DNA of 42,847 nucleotides, from contig CAIRTW010000042.1 of the NCBI GenBank assembly GCA_903881585.1, forward strand, positions 1-42,847. Reading direction: 5' to 3'. Shown in pieces: positions 14,188-22,144 of the stretch. The notes under the pieces were generated by a model. The model was not told the origin of the DNA. It saw nothing but the letters and a program-made list of their open reading frames with translations, and did not search any database. Within the stretch, counting starts at the first letter, position 1. Each line of letters starts with the position of its first letter. A program made the position numbers and the translations under genes. This stretch comes from an uncultured Bacteroidota bacterium. GTDB taxonomy: Bacteria > Bacteroidota > Bacteroidia > Chitinophagales > Chitinophagaceae.

Positions 14188-15180
14188 ATGAAAAAAGCCT
14201 GCTCCCTGCTGTTCGTAACCTTCCTTTCAATTTCCATAAGAGCGCAGGAATTATACAATCTTACGCTGCCGGCCAGCACTTTGCCTAAAGGAGCCTTGGG
14301 CATCAGGCTATTCAATGAAAGCTATAGCGAACAAGGTCTCATCCGTAAGATTACAGAGCTGAAACTGATGTACGGCATAACGTCAAAACTTTCAGTTACT
14401 GTAACAGGAGTAGCATCCGACTACCACTCCTTGTACCTGCCAGTCGATTTTATCCTGCATGACCATTCTGGGGGTAACGCGCCGCCCGCTGCCAATTTGC
14501 CACAAGCGACCCCCAACCCATATATTTTTGCCGGTACTGACCTCTATGCCCAATACCGCTTCCTTGCATCCGATGGGCAGAACTCCCACTTCAGGATGGC
14601 GGCCTATGGCGAAGGGTCTTATGTACGCATTGCTTCGCACCTGGGTGATCCGGAGCTGCTTACCCACAACACCGGCTTTGGCGCAGGCCTTATTACTACT
14701 TATCTGAAATCTCACTTTGCCGCTACAGCTACCTTGGGCTATGTGATCCCGACCGAGTATGCGGGCAATGCTTTCGACAAATATGGTGGTGCATACTATA
14801 CCACCATCAAGTACGGAAATGCCTTTAATTATGATCTTGCGCTGGGTTACCTGCTTTTCCCTCGGCACTATAAAACCTATAATCAGAGCAATGTGAACCT
14901 ATACCTGGAATTCCTGGGCAGGAGTTACGGAGCGGCTGCGGTGACGCAGCAGGACGGGGTGGTAACAGATCACATCCCTAACACGCCTTTCCTGAAAGCT
15001 GGCAACTATGTGGATATAAACCCCGGCGTGCAATGGATCATTAAATCGTCGTTGCGCATAGATGTTTCTGTTGGCTTCCCGCTCATCAATTCATCGTTCA
15101 TACACCAATACCCACTTTATTACATAGGGTTACAACGCTATTTCTTTTTTAAGAAGCGCAGTTCGGCAAAAAGTGATTAA
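14188..15180 (+). CDS. Predicted outer-membrane beta-barrel protein
   Basis: A 330-residue exported protein with signal peptide ending SIRAQ. It shows many short amphipathic strands (LPKGALGIRLFNES, KLMYGITSKLSVTVTGV, YAQYRFLAS, RMAAYGEGSYVRIA, NPGVQWIIKSSLRIDVSVGFPL) typical of a barrel, with loops rich in His and Gly (FILHDHSGG). It resembles the outer-membrane proteins encoded in copper/heme acquisition loci but I cannot name a family. It is the first of three co-directional genes; the next start lies 11 bases after its stop. It may work with the two small lipoproteins. Confidence 0.72.
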   Translation: MKKACSLLFVTFLSISIRAQELYNLTLPASTLPKGALGIRLFNESYSEQGLIRKITELKLMYGITSKLSVTVTGVASDYHSLYLPVDFILHDHSGGNAPPAANLPQATPNPYIFAGTDLYAQYRFLASDGQNSHFRMAAYGEGSYVRIASHLGDPELLTHNTGFGAGLITTYLKSHFAATATLGYVIPTEYAGNAFDKYGGAYYTTIKYGNAFNYDLALGYLLFPRHYKTYNQSNVNLYLEFLGRSYGAAAVTQQDGVVTDHIPNTPFLKAGNYVDINPGVQWIIKSSLRIDVSVGFPLINSSFIHQYPLYYIGLQRYFFFKKRSSAKSD

Positions 15181-15190
15181 TTTTGATACT

Positions 15191-15607
15191 ATGAAATCCC
15201 TGCCTACAATTACTGCAATTTATCTCATCTGCCTGGTTATTGGTGAAAGCTGCAAGCCTAAATCGGGCAACACGATCACCGGCGGCGGCAAGGGTGGCAC
15301 CTATACCATCAACGTCACTGGCGAGCACCACGGCGGCCTGCTCGATACCTGCAAAATGTATATAAAATATGCGACACTGGATGCACCGGCAAATGGCATA
15401 TATGATGACTCTAATGCTGCCACAATAAGCAATGGAGTGCCTGTAGCTGATTTTAGTGACCTTACTGTTGGCAATTATTATGTGCTCGCAATAGGCTACC
15501 ACGGCGGCTATTCTCCGCCCAATGTTAAAGGGGGCAAGTCATTCGTTGTTTCAGGATCTGCGCAGGTGGTAAGCGATACAATACCTACCTACCAGTATAA
15601 TCCATAA
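15191..15607 (+). CDS. Small lipoprotein, tandem copy 1
   Basis: From ATG at 15191 (MKSLPT) this gives a 138-residue lipoprotein with lipobox GESCKPK. The longer ORF from a GTG at 15173 overlaps the barrel gene and has a poorer signal. The mature part has ITGGGKGGTYTINVTGEHHGG, DTCKMYIKYATLDAPANG and LTVGNYYVLAIGYHGGY, a beta-rich pattern with a His-His pair and one internal Cys. It is paralogous to the next gene. The family is unknown to me. It is in an operon with the barrel gene. Confidence 0.75.
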   Translation: MKSLPTITAIYLICLVIGESCKPKSGNTITGGGKGGTYTINVTGEHHGGLLDTCKMYIKYATLDAPANGIYDDSNAATISNGVPVADFSDLTVGNYYVLAIGYHGGYSPPNVKGGKSFVVSGSAQVVSDTIPTYQYNP

Positions 15608-16002
15608 TGAAGAATACTATTTACATATCAGCTGTCTTTATTCTCGGCATGGCAGTTACTCAAGGTTGTAAACCCAAGCCCAACAATATCACCGGCGGCG
15701 GCAAAGGCGGAATAGCTGTTATTGCTGCTACGTGCGATTACTACGGTACTTTGCTGGATACCTGCACAGTTTACATAAAGTACAACACACATGACGCTCC
15801 TGCCAACGGTGTTTATGATGATTCGGCGGCAAGTGTATTGGTAAACAACTGGCCAACAGCAACCTTCGACAGCCTTACTGCCGGCAACTATTACCTGCTG
15901 GCTGTGGGTATTCATGCTGGATCTTTGTCGCGCGGAGCCTCACCATGCACCATAGCACAGACCGGAACTACCAAAGCGCTGATAGTAACCGGGCATAATT
16001 AG
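15607..16002 (+). CDS. Small lipoprotein, tandem copy 2
   Basis: A 131-residue lipoprotein (lipobox TQGCKPK) paralogous to the previous gene. They share CKPK, ITGGGKGG, DTC..YIKY.T.DAPANG.YDDS and LT.GNYY.LA.G. The start codon overlaps the previous stop (taATG), so they are translated together. The HH of the first copy is not kept (CDYYG here) and an additional Cys appears near the end (SPCTIAQ). The pair arose by tandem duplication and then diverged. Role unknown; location suggests a part in the copper locus. Confidence 0.75.
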   Translation: MKNTIYISAVFILGMAVTQGCKPKPNNITGGGKGGIAVIAATCDYYGTLLDTCTVYIKYNTHDAPANGVYDDSAASVLVNNWPTATFDSLTAGNYYLLAVGIHAGSLSRGASPCTIAQTGTTKALIVTGHN

Positions 16003-16058
16003 CCGTGAGTAAAGCCTTTTCTTTGAGTAGCCTTTAAACAAGGGGCATCCTTTTTTAT

Positions 16059-16066
16059 TACATTTG
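16059..16066 (+). promoter_or_regulatory. Candidate -7 box of the ATPase/TOPRIM pair
   Basis: TACATTTG is a perfect TAnnTTTG match, 18 bases upstream of the ATG at 16085, so the pair appears to have its own promoter separate from the copper genes. Confidence 0.35.
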
Positions 16067-16084
16067 TGATATACAGTTTCTCTT

Positions 16085-17200
16085 ATGAATAACCGGATAA
16101 CAGAATTAGAGATCAACAACTTCAAGTCCATCAAGCACATCAAGATGGACTGTAAGCGGATCAATGTGCTTATCGGCAGGCCCAACGTGGGGAAGTCGAA
16201 TATTCTGGAGGCTCTATCGTTATTTACTGCTCCTTATAGTGATCCCACTAAGAAATTTCTTGGGGATTATATTAGATATGAAAAGCTAAATAATCTTTTT
16301 TATGATCTCGAAAGAAAAAATCAGGTAAGTGTTGTATCTAATTTGGGCTTTGCGGCATTAAGATTTCACATGAACGGAATAAACGCTTATGACATAATCA
16401 TAGGCTCGGATACTACGGCTTTAGATTCAATGAATCGTTCTGATACTGGTAGAACTCTAAATGATAAAAAAAATCTCTTTGCCAGTCTCTTTACTTCAGA
16501 AGTTGTTTTAGATAATGTAATGAAAAATGCTATCCCAGCTTTTTATGCGTCAATGAATGAAGTTAGCAATAGAATGGATATTTTATATGGTAATGATGAA
16601 GGGTATCATACTCCTGTGAAAAAATATCATTTTAAATCATTAAACGAACATCCAAACCATTTCCCGCTCTTTTTACGACCACCGTATGGCGACAACCTTT
16701 TCACGATTATTGAAAGTAACCGTGATTTATGGGGAGAGGCTGCTGGTTTTTTTAATGAATATGGCTTGGACTTGTTAGTTGATAAAGAATTTGAAAAACT
16801 AAATGTTCAGAAAAGAATAGATCGTTATGTAACAAAGATTCCCTATTCTCTTGCAGCAGACACACTTCAAAGGATAATTTTCCATTTAGCAGCAATAGAA
16901 ACAAACAATGATTCCATTTTGCTTTTTGAAGAACCTGAAAACCACTCTTTTCCACCATACATAAAATTATTTGCGGAGAGATTAATAGAAAACGAGAATA
17001 ACCAATATTTTCTCGCTTCTCATAGCCCTTACATTCTTAAAACATTAATCGAGCAATGCCCTCCGGAAGATTTGTCAATTTTTGTTGCGAGCTATGAAAA
17101 TTATGAAACGAAAATAAAAGTTCTGAATGACGAAGAAATTCAAAATATCCTAGACACTCATATTGACCTATTCTTCAACATTCGTTCTTTTGAAAGATGA
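16085..17200 (+). CDS. AAA15/OLD-like ATPase
   Basis: A 371-residue ABC-type (AAA15, OLD-like) ATPase. Seen: the opening ITELEINNFKSIKHI, Walker A GRPNVGKS at residues 31-38, Walker B ILLFEEPENHSFP near residue 282, and the switch histidine in LASHSPYILKTL near residue 313. The middle 200 residues are the variable helical arm and lack family names. Such ATPases act with nuclease partners in defence systems (OLD, PARIS, Gabija-type). Its stop overlaps the next gene by four bases (ATGA). Base composition is strikingly more AT-rich than the neighbours, a sign of transfer. The N-terminal 50 residues are richer in GC than the rest, which may be a recombination joint. Confidence 0.88.
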   Translation: MNNRITELEINNFKSIKHIKMDCKRINVLIGRPNVGKSNILEALSLFTAPYSDPTKKFLGDYIRYEKLNNLFYDLERKNQVSVVSNLGFAALRFHMNGINAYDIIIGSDTTALDSMNRSDTGRTLNDKKNLFASLFTSEVVLDNVMKNAIPAFYASMNEVSNRMDILYGNDEGYHTPVKKYHFKSLNEHPNHFPLFLRPPYGDNLFTIIESNRDLWGEAAGFFNEYGLDLLVDKEFEKLNVQKRIDRYVTKIPYSLAADTLQRIIFHLAAIETNNDSILLFEEPENHSFPPYIKLFAERLIENENNQYFLASHSPYILKTLIEQCPPEDLSIFVASYENYETKIKVLNDEEIQNILDTHIDLFFNIRSFER

Positions 17201-17712
17201 TCAATATAAAAAGAATTTTTCCCGAATGTTGTGCAGATACCTTCCTTGTATCCCTCTTATTTCAGCAAGAAATGCTCCCCGATTATGACGGCATTGGAGA
17301 TGTTGCTAATGCCATGAACGCATATCCAGGTGAAGAATTTATTATCGGCCTAATTGATACAGATAAATTCAAAAGGCCTGACCCGAAATATCTGCGAGAA
17401 TTTACTGAAGTTGTTGATGACAAATTGGATTCTGAGGGGGTAATCGTAATGAAAATGCCCGGAACTAACCGGCATATAATAAGGCTGCATCCTGCATTTG
17501 AAAAATGGGCACTTGCAACCGCTCAATCTTGTGGGATTTATCCTGAAAAATATCGCTTCGAAACATTTAAGAAATTAGCCAAAGAAGCTAAGAAATTAGA
17601 AGTAGCTAAAAATAAAGATATTGAGGCTTTTCTCATGGATATTATCAATAGAAATCCTCCTGCCATCCAAACACTCAGATTCTGGCTGGAAAAAGCGGGA
17701 AACGATAATTAA
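17197..17712 (+). CDS. Small TOPRIM-like partner of the ATPase
   Basis: A 171-residue soluble protein in ATGA overlap with the ATPase gene. I read TOPRIM-like signatures: an early acidic residue in FPECCADTFLVSLL (E10, D14), then GLIDTDK with D54 and D56 after a hydrophobic strand, as in the E...DxD of OLD-family nucleases. Later comes RHIIRLHPAFEKWAL. I recall similar two-gene neighbours in Bacteroidota without a named function. If right, this is the nuclease or effector part of a two-component defence unit, comparable in layout to PARIS (AriA/AriB), although much shorter than AriB. The TOPRIM reading is inference and needs a structure model. Confidence 0.65.
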   Translation: MINIKRIFPECCADTFLVSLLFQQEMLPDYDGIGDVANAMNAYPGEEFIIGLIDTDKFKRPDPKYLREFTEVVDDKLDSEGVIVMKMPGTNRHIIRLHPAFEKWALATAQSCGIYPEKYRFETFKKLAKEAKKLEVAKNKDIEAFLMDIINRNPPAIQTLRFWLEKAGNDN

Positions 17713-17779
17713 TTCCCTCCCAAAAAAATCATAAATAATCGTACTTTCGCAGCCTCATTTATCTATTATTTCTTAATTA

Positions 17780-18691
17780 ATGTTGCGGGAAGAGCCGATT
17801 AAAGCAAGGTGGCAGATAGCAGCGCGCGCGAAGGACTACAACCAGTTGTTAAAGCCCAATCTCAGCGGCATGGTGGTGTTCAGCAGCGTTATCGGCTACC
17901 TTATGGCGCCCAATGTTCATTTCGCCTGGGCGGATATGCACATCTGGCGGCAGATCATCACTCTTTTCCTGGGCGGCATGCTGGTTACGGGCGGTGCCAA
18001 TACCATCAACCAGATACTGGAACACGAGAGCGATTCACTGATGAAGCGCACCAGCGCCCGTCCCCTCCCTGAGGGCCGCATGGGTCGCACTGAGGCGTGG
18101 ATATTTGCAGCGTTTACTGGCATCGGCGGTGCATTGCTGCTTGCTTATTATTTCAACCCACTTGCCGGCGGGCTCAGTTTCTTCTCTCTTTTACTATATG
18201 CATTTGCTTATACACCAATGAAAAAAGTGCATCCTATTGCGGTGCTAATAGGCGCTGTACCGGGGGCGTTGCCGCCACTAATAGGATGGGTGGCCGCTAC
18301 AGGCGGCTTCACCCTTGGCGGGTGGGTGTTGTTCGCACTACAGTTTTTCTGGCAGTTTCCGCACTTCTGGGCTATAGCCTGGGTGGCGTTTGATGATTAT
18401 AACAGGGCCGGCATACGCATGTTGCCTACACGGGAGAAGGAAACACGATTCACGGGCATCCAGTGCATGCTTTACAGCCTGGTGCTGATACCTATGGCCA
18501 TGGTGCCACATTTCCTGGGCCTTACCGGGAATATTGGCATGTGGGTATGTGTTTTGTGCGGAATGATGTATTTTGCCGCATCGGTAGTATTTTACATCCG
18601 CAATGACCATAAATCTGCGCGCAGGGTAATGTTTGCTTCGTTTATTTACCTGCCAACAATATTGCTGGCGCTGGTGATCGATAAAATGTAA
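17780..18691 (+). CDS. ctaB: Protoheme IX farnesyltransferase (heme O synthase)
   Basis: A 303-residue polytopic membrane enzyme of the UbiA family that adds a farnesyl group to heme B, giving heme O for heme-copper oxidases. The first allylic-diphosphate motif region is NTINQILEHESDSLMKRTSARPLP and the second includes FDDYNRAGIRMLPTRE; both are as expected for Bacteroidota enzymes. About eight or nine hydrophobic segments are visible. It starts a run of oxidase genes. A near-consensus promoter box (TACTTTCG at 17742-17749) lies 30 bases upstream, consistent with independent expression after the inserted ATPase pair. Confidence 0.95.
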   Translation: MLREEPIKARWQIAARAKDYNQLLKPNLSGMVVFSSVIGYLMAPNVHFAWADMHIWRQIITLFLGGMLVTGGANTINQILEHESDSLMKRTSARPLPEGRMGRTEAWIFAAFTGIGGALLLAYYFNPLAGGLSFFSLLLYAFAYTPMKKVHPIAVLIGAVPGALPPLIGWVAATGGFTLGGWVLFALQFFWQFPHFWAIAWVAFDDYNRAGIRMLPTREKETRFTGIQCMLYSLVLIPMAMVPHFLGLTGNIGMWVCVLCGMMYFAASVVFYIRNDHKSARRVMFASFIYLPTILLALVIDKM

Positions 18692-18697
18692 ACCACT

Positions 18698-18840
18698 GTC
18701 CCCTAAAGGGGGACCATAAATTTGGCGGCATACCGGTCATTAAGCCATTGAATAAAAAAAGAAGAAGGAAGAAGAGTATTAAGGATTGAATTTTATGTCA
18801 GTAACAAATAACATCTCCCCTTCAGGGGCCGGGGGGTTCA
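18698..18840. repeat. Inverted REP-like pair reaching into the oxidase subunit III start
   Basis: gtcccctaaagggggac (18698-18714) and ctccccttcaggggccgggg (18815-18834) are inverted relatives about 100 bases apart. The right unit lies within the first codons of the subunit III ORF. Confidence 0.55.
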
Positions 18841-19436
18841 CAGTGGAAAGGAAAAGGATACATCCGCAGAAGTTCATGATGTGGCTGGCAATGGCCAGTA
18901 TCAGCATGGCTTTTGCAGGGCTTACCAGTGGCTTTATGGTTCGTGAGGCACAGGGCAACTGGCGCCTGTATCATCTGCCAGCGGTATTTACTTATTCCAC
19001 AATTGCAATATTCATCAGCAGTATTACCATGATAATGGGCGTGCGGGCGTTTAAAGCACGGCAAATGCCCCGCTACAGAATGCTGATATCGGCGACCCTT
19101 TTATTAGGCGTTGTGTTTGGCGTATTGCAATTTGCAGGGTTTTACCAGTTATACCATATTGCGCAGCAGGTGCGCATAAACGGACAAGTGCTCAACGAGA
19201 CCGCTACAGTGCGCCTGACGGGCAATCCCAGCGAATCTTTCCTCTTTGTTATTGCCGGTTTACACCTTGCGCATCTTTTAGGTGGACTAATTGCATTATT
19301 ATTTGTATTTTTCCGCGCATTTAGAACTAAGGTAAAGACCTATAACGCAACTGGATTAGAGATCGTTGCCAGCTATTGGCACTTCCTCGATATATTGTGG
19401 ATATATTTATTTGTATTCTTTCTGGTAAATTTATAA
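18786..19436 (+). CDS. Heme-copper oxidase subunit III (first copy)
   Basis: A protein of up to 216 residues with five or more membrane segments, a short form of cytochrome c oxidase subunit III. Recognisable: KIHP-like opening RIHPQKFMMWLAMASISMAF, AGLTSGFMVR, then HLAHLLGGL and a final ASYWHFLDILWIYLFVF, the hallmark of subunit III. The first 19 codons overlap a REP-like repeat (giving ISPSGAGGF), so the true start may be the in-frame GTG at 18843 (VERKRIHPQ) rather than ATG 18786 or 18795. It precedes the second subunit III gene, a normal arrangement in this phylum. Confidence 0.9.
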   Translation: MNFMSVTNNISPSGAGGFTVERKRIHPQKFMMWLAMASISMAFAGLTSGFMVREAQGNWRLYHLPAVFTYSTIAIFISSITMIMGVRAFKARQMPRYRMLISATLLLGVVFGVLQFAGFYQLYHIAQQVRINGQVLNETATVRLTGNPSESFLFVIAGLHLAHLLGGLIALLFVFFRAFRTKVKTYNATGLEIVASYWHFLDILWIYLFVFFLVNL

Positions 19437-19485
19437 AATTATTTAGAAATTCGCACACCGATTCGCAACAACACTAAATTAGTCT

Positions 19486-20241
19486 ATGTCACAAACAACA
19501 GTAGTAACTGCAGCAGAAGAACCTAGCCTTTGGGGCGGCGGAAGATCGCCGTATAACGTCAGCTATGGCAAAATGATGACCTGGTTCTTCCTTTTGTCGG
19601 ATGCCCTTACATTCGGTGCATTCCTTATCGCTTACGGCACTACCCGTTTTTTCAGTGCTGTGTGGCCGGATGCCAACGAGGTATTCAAGTCTTTCCCGTT
19701 CATGGGCGAGCACAACCTGCCACTTCTGTTTGTGAGCCTTATGACCTTTATACTCATCATGAGCTCTGTAACTATGGTACTGGCAGTACATGCAGGGCAC
19801 TACGGCGATAAAAAGAATGTAGCAAAATGGCTGCAGTGGACGATAGTAGGCGGCATTTGCTTCCTGAGCTGCCAGGCGTGGGAATGGACACACCTGCATG
19901 GAGAGTGCGGCGGCCTTTGGGGCGCTTTCACTGATCCCAATACCGATCCTAATATGTTCCGGCATTTCTTTGGTGAAAAATCACTGGGCTTTGTTGATGC
20001 ACATCCGCTGGTGGCTATGCAGAGCACTCATAATTTCTTTAATTACTTCTTTACCATCACCGGCTTCCATGGCGGTCACGTTACATCGGGCGTTATATTC
20101 AACATCCTGATACTCGTAAACACCGTTAACGGAGTTTATGAGCGCCGCGGCCACTACGAAATGGTAGAGAAAATAGGCCTTTACTGGCACTTTGTTGACC
20201 TCGTTTGGGTGTTTGTGTTCACTTGCTTCTACCTGTTATAA
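19486..20241 (+). CDS. ctaE: Cytochrome c oxidase subunit III (second copy)
   Basis: A 251-residue subunit III of an aa3/caa3-type oxidase, with about five to seven membrane segments. Signatures: YGKMMTWFFLLSDALTFGAF, CQAWEWTHL, the conserved TGFHGGHVTSGVIF, and the closing GLYWHFVDLVWVFVFTCFYL. It works with subunits I and II, which are not in this window, in the inner membrane to reduce oxygen. It follows the short subunit III gene by 49 bases and is followed by subunit IV, so all are likely one transcript. Confidence 0.95.
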   Translation: MSQTTVVTAAEEPSLWGGGRSPYNVSYGKMMTWFFLLSDALTFGAFLIAYGTTRFFSAVWPDANEVFKSFPFMGEHNLPLLFVSLMTFILIMSSVTMVLAVHAGHYGDKKNVAKWLQWTIVGGICFLSCQAWEWTHLHGECGGLWGAFTDPNTDPNMFRHFFGEKSLGFVDAHPLVAMQSTHNFFNYFFTITGFHGGHVTSGVIFNILILVNTVNGVYERRGHYEMVEKIGLYWHFVDLVWVFVFTCFYLL

Positions 20242-20318
20242 TAGTCGGTAGTAGTTAGTCTATAGTAGTTAGCCGCGATTTTTATTTCGAGAAAATTCAT
20301 AAAACAATACTTACAAAA

Positions 20319-20753
20319 ATGTCACACCACAACGATAGCATTCAGCATTTATACGAAGGCGACCAGTCAAAGCTGTATTCAGGCGTCCTGGCACACCATA
20401 CAGATATCAACTCACCTGAAAGCAAAGCCCAGGTAAAGAAGATATGGAACATATTCTGGTTCCTGCTGGTCATTACCGTATTGGAAGTAGTAATGGGTAT
20501 GAAATTCAGCCATTTAATGCCACGCGGAATAGCTAACTTCCTGTTCCTGGCCCTTACACTGGTAAAAGCGGGCTACATCGTAAAGGTATTCATGCACCTT
20601 GGCGATGAATTTAAAGGGTTCATTATTACTGTACTGATACCATTGGTATTGTTTGTGTGGTTTATCATAGCGTTCCTTGCCGATGGCGGTTTCTGGCTAC
20701 GTATGAATGAAGAATCACCTGCAAGGCATACTATAGAACATGTAGCTAAATAA
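20319..20753 (+). CDS. Cytochrome c oxidase subunit IV (prokaryotic type)
   Basis: A 144-residue protein with three membrane segments: FWFLLVITVLEVVMGMKF, FLFLALTLVKAGYIVKVFMHL and a third near VLIPLVLFVWFIIAFLADGG. KAGYIVKVFMHLGDE is the hallmark of the small CtaF/COX4-pro family, a stabilising subunit of the oxidase. The N-terminal 40 residues are polar and histidine-containing. Its stop overlaps the start of the SCO gene (taATGg), so the two are coupled. Confidence 0.92.
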   Translation: MSHHNDSIQHLYEGDQSKLYSGVLAHHTDINSPESKAQVKKIWNIFWFLLVITVLEVVMGMKFSHLMPRGIANFLFLALTLVKAGYIVKVFMHLGDEFKGFIITVLIPLVLFVWFIIAFLADGGFWLRMNEESPARHTIEHVAK

Positions 20754-21469
20754 TGGCTCAGAAAAGATCAAATAAAAAATTCTTCTTAGGACTAGTAGTA
20801 GCATTATTGCTGCCACTTTCTTTTTATTTGATCACCGTGCAGTTCTCGAAAGGAAAGGTGAAGATACCACGGTATTACTTTGTTGACAAAGTGGATAGCC
20901 AGGTTGTAAACGGCATTGTGCAACACGACACGGTTTTTCACCAGGTAGGCGATATAGAACTTACCAACCAGCTAGGCGAAAAGGTATCGCTCAATAAATC
21001 GCTGGCCGGTAAATCGGTGGTGCTCGATTTCTTTTTTACCAATTGCCCCTCCATCTGCCCGCAACTGTCGAAGAACATGCGGCAGCTGCAGATCAGCTTT
21101 AAAAAAGACCCGAAGAAGGAAGCCTCGCTTGATACCATTGTGCAGTTTATATCTATCACTGTTGACCCTTCTCATGATTCCTTCCAGGTACTGCGGACAT
21201 ATGCCGACCGCTTTGGCGCCAACCACGACAAGTGGTGGTTCCTGACCGGCGATAAAAAGGTGATCTACAATTTCATCCGCAATGAACTGGGCATACCTAC
21301 CGGCCCCGGTGATGGCGGCGCTGATGATTTTATACATACCGAGAAATTTGTGTTGCTGGATAAAGATCGCTTCATTCGCGGGTACTATAACGGGCTGAAT
21401 GATACCGATGTGAGAAAGTGCGCTGATGACATAGTGTTGCTGACGCTGGAAAGGAAGAAGAAGAAGTGA
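20753..21469 (+). CDS. SCO1/SenC family copper chaperone
   Basis: A 238-residue thioredoxin-fold protein with an N-terminal membrane anchor (FLGLVVALLLPLSFYLITVQF). The copper site is complete: C98 and C102 in FFTNCPSICPQL and the distant His195 in DDFIHTEKFVLLD. SCO proteins deliver copper to the CuA centre of oxidase subunit II in the periplasm. Its place in the oxidase operon and near a copper-handling locus fits. The extended FTVDPSHDSF-like region (ISITVDPSHDS) is also typical. It ends with a basic tail ERKKKK. Confidence 0.94.
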   Translation: MAQKRSNKKFFLGLVVALLLPLSFYLITVQFSKGKVKIPRYYFVDKVDSQVVNGIVQHDTVFHQVGDIELTNQLGEKVSLNKSLAGKSVVLDFFFTNCPSICPQLSKNMRQLQISFKKDPKKEASLDTIVQFISITVDPSHDSFQVLRTYADRFGANHDKWWFLTGDKKVIYNFIRNELGIPTGPGDGGADDFIHTEKFVLLDKDRFIRGYYNGLNDTDVRKCADDIVLLTLERKKKK

Positions 21470-21495
21470 TATGCTGATAAGTTTAAAATATTTTT

Positions 21496-22056
21496 ATGTT
21501 AACTCCATCTTTTAAGAAGAACGACAAACAGGCAAAACTGCTGATATGGACCGTATCGTTTGTTGTTTTTGCAGCCGTTGCCTTCCTGGTGAATTTCAAG
21601 CTCTTTAAGGGAGTTGACCTAGGCTTTAATGTACACGTGCTGGCACTATGCAATGCTGTGATCAATGGCACTGTTTCTGTGCTGCTTGTTTGGGCGCTGC
21701 TGGCCGTGAAGAATAAGCAGTACCTGCTGCATAAGCGGCTGATGATGGGTGCTATCGTTTTATCGGTACTATTTCTCGTGTCTTATATAGGGCATCATTT
21801 ACTCGCTGATGAAACAAAATATGGAGGGGTACATGATGCCAAATACTACATTTACCTGTTCATACTTATCACGCACATCTTCCTCGCAACCATAATCCTT
21901 CCTTTCATTCTGTTCACCGCATACCGGTCGCTGATAGGCGAATATGAAAAACATAAGAAACTCGCCAGGTATACCTGGCCTTTGTGGCTGTATGTAAGTG
22001 TTACTGGTGTGCTGGTTTACCTTATGATCAGCCCGTATTATGTACCGCATTTATAA
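21496..22056 (+). CDS. DUF420 family membrane protein
   Basis: A 186-residue protein with five membrane segments: AKLLIWTVSFVVFAAVAFL, LALCNAVINGTVSVLLVWALLAV, LMMGAIVLSVLFLVSYIGHHL, the DAKYYIYLFILITHIFLATIILPF stretch and YTWPLWLYVSVTGVLVYLM. Conserved histidines (LLHKRLMMG, YIGHHL, LITHIFLA) are those of the DUF420 family, which is encoded with oxidase and SCO genes and probably helps oxidase assembly, perhaps via metal or heme. It lies 26 bases after SCO. The exact role is not known. Confidence 0.92.
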   Translation: MLTPSFKKNDKQAKLLIWTVSFVVFAAVAFLVNFKLFKGVDLGFNVHVLALCNAVINGTVSVLLVWALLAVKNKQYLLHKRLMMGAIVLSVLFLVSYIGHHLLADETKYGGVHDAKYYIYLFILITHIFLATIILPFILFTAYRSLIGEYEKHKKLARYTWPLWLYVSVTGVLVYLMISPYYVPHL

Positions 22057-22118
22057 TCTAACGGGCTCAACACTAGCAACCATTCGTTCAGATAAATAAC
22101 GTTATCAGGAGAAAAACG

Positions 22119-22126
22119 TAAATTTG
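22119..22126 (+). promoter_or_regulatory. Candidate -7 box of the aspartic protease gene
   Basis: TAAATTTG is a perfect TAnnTTTG match, 18 bases upstream of the ATG at 22145. This suggests the gene is expressed on its own inside the oxidase operon. Confidence 0.35.
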
Positions 22127-22144
22127 AATTAAATAAAGACCGCA

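Noticed and set aside
20242-20318. Repeated tagtagttag motifs before the subunit IV gene
   Set aside because: Short, low-complexity direct repeats (gtagtagttagtctatagtag) without further structure; probably neutral slippage products.
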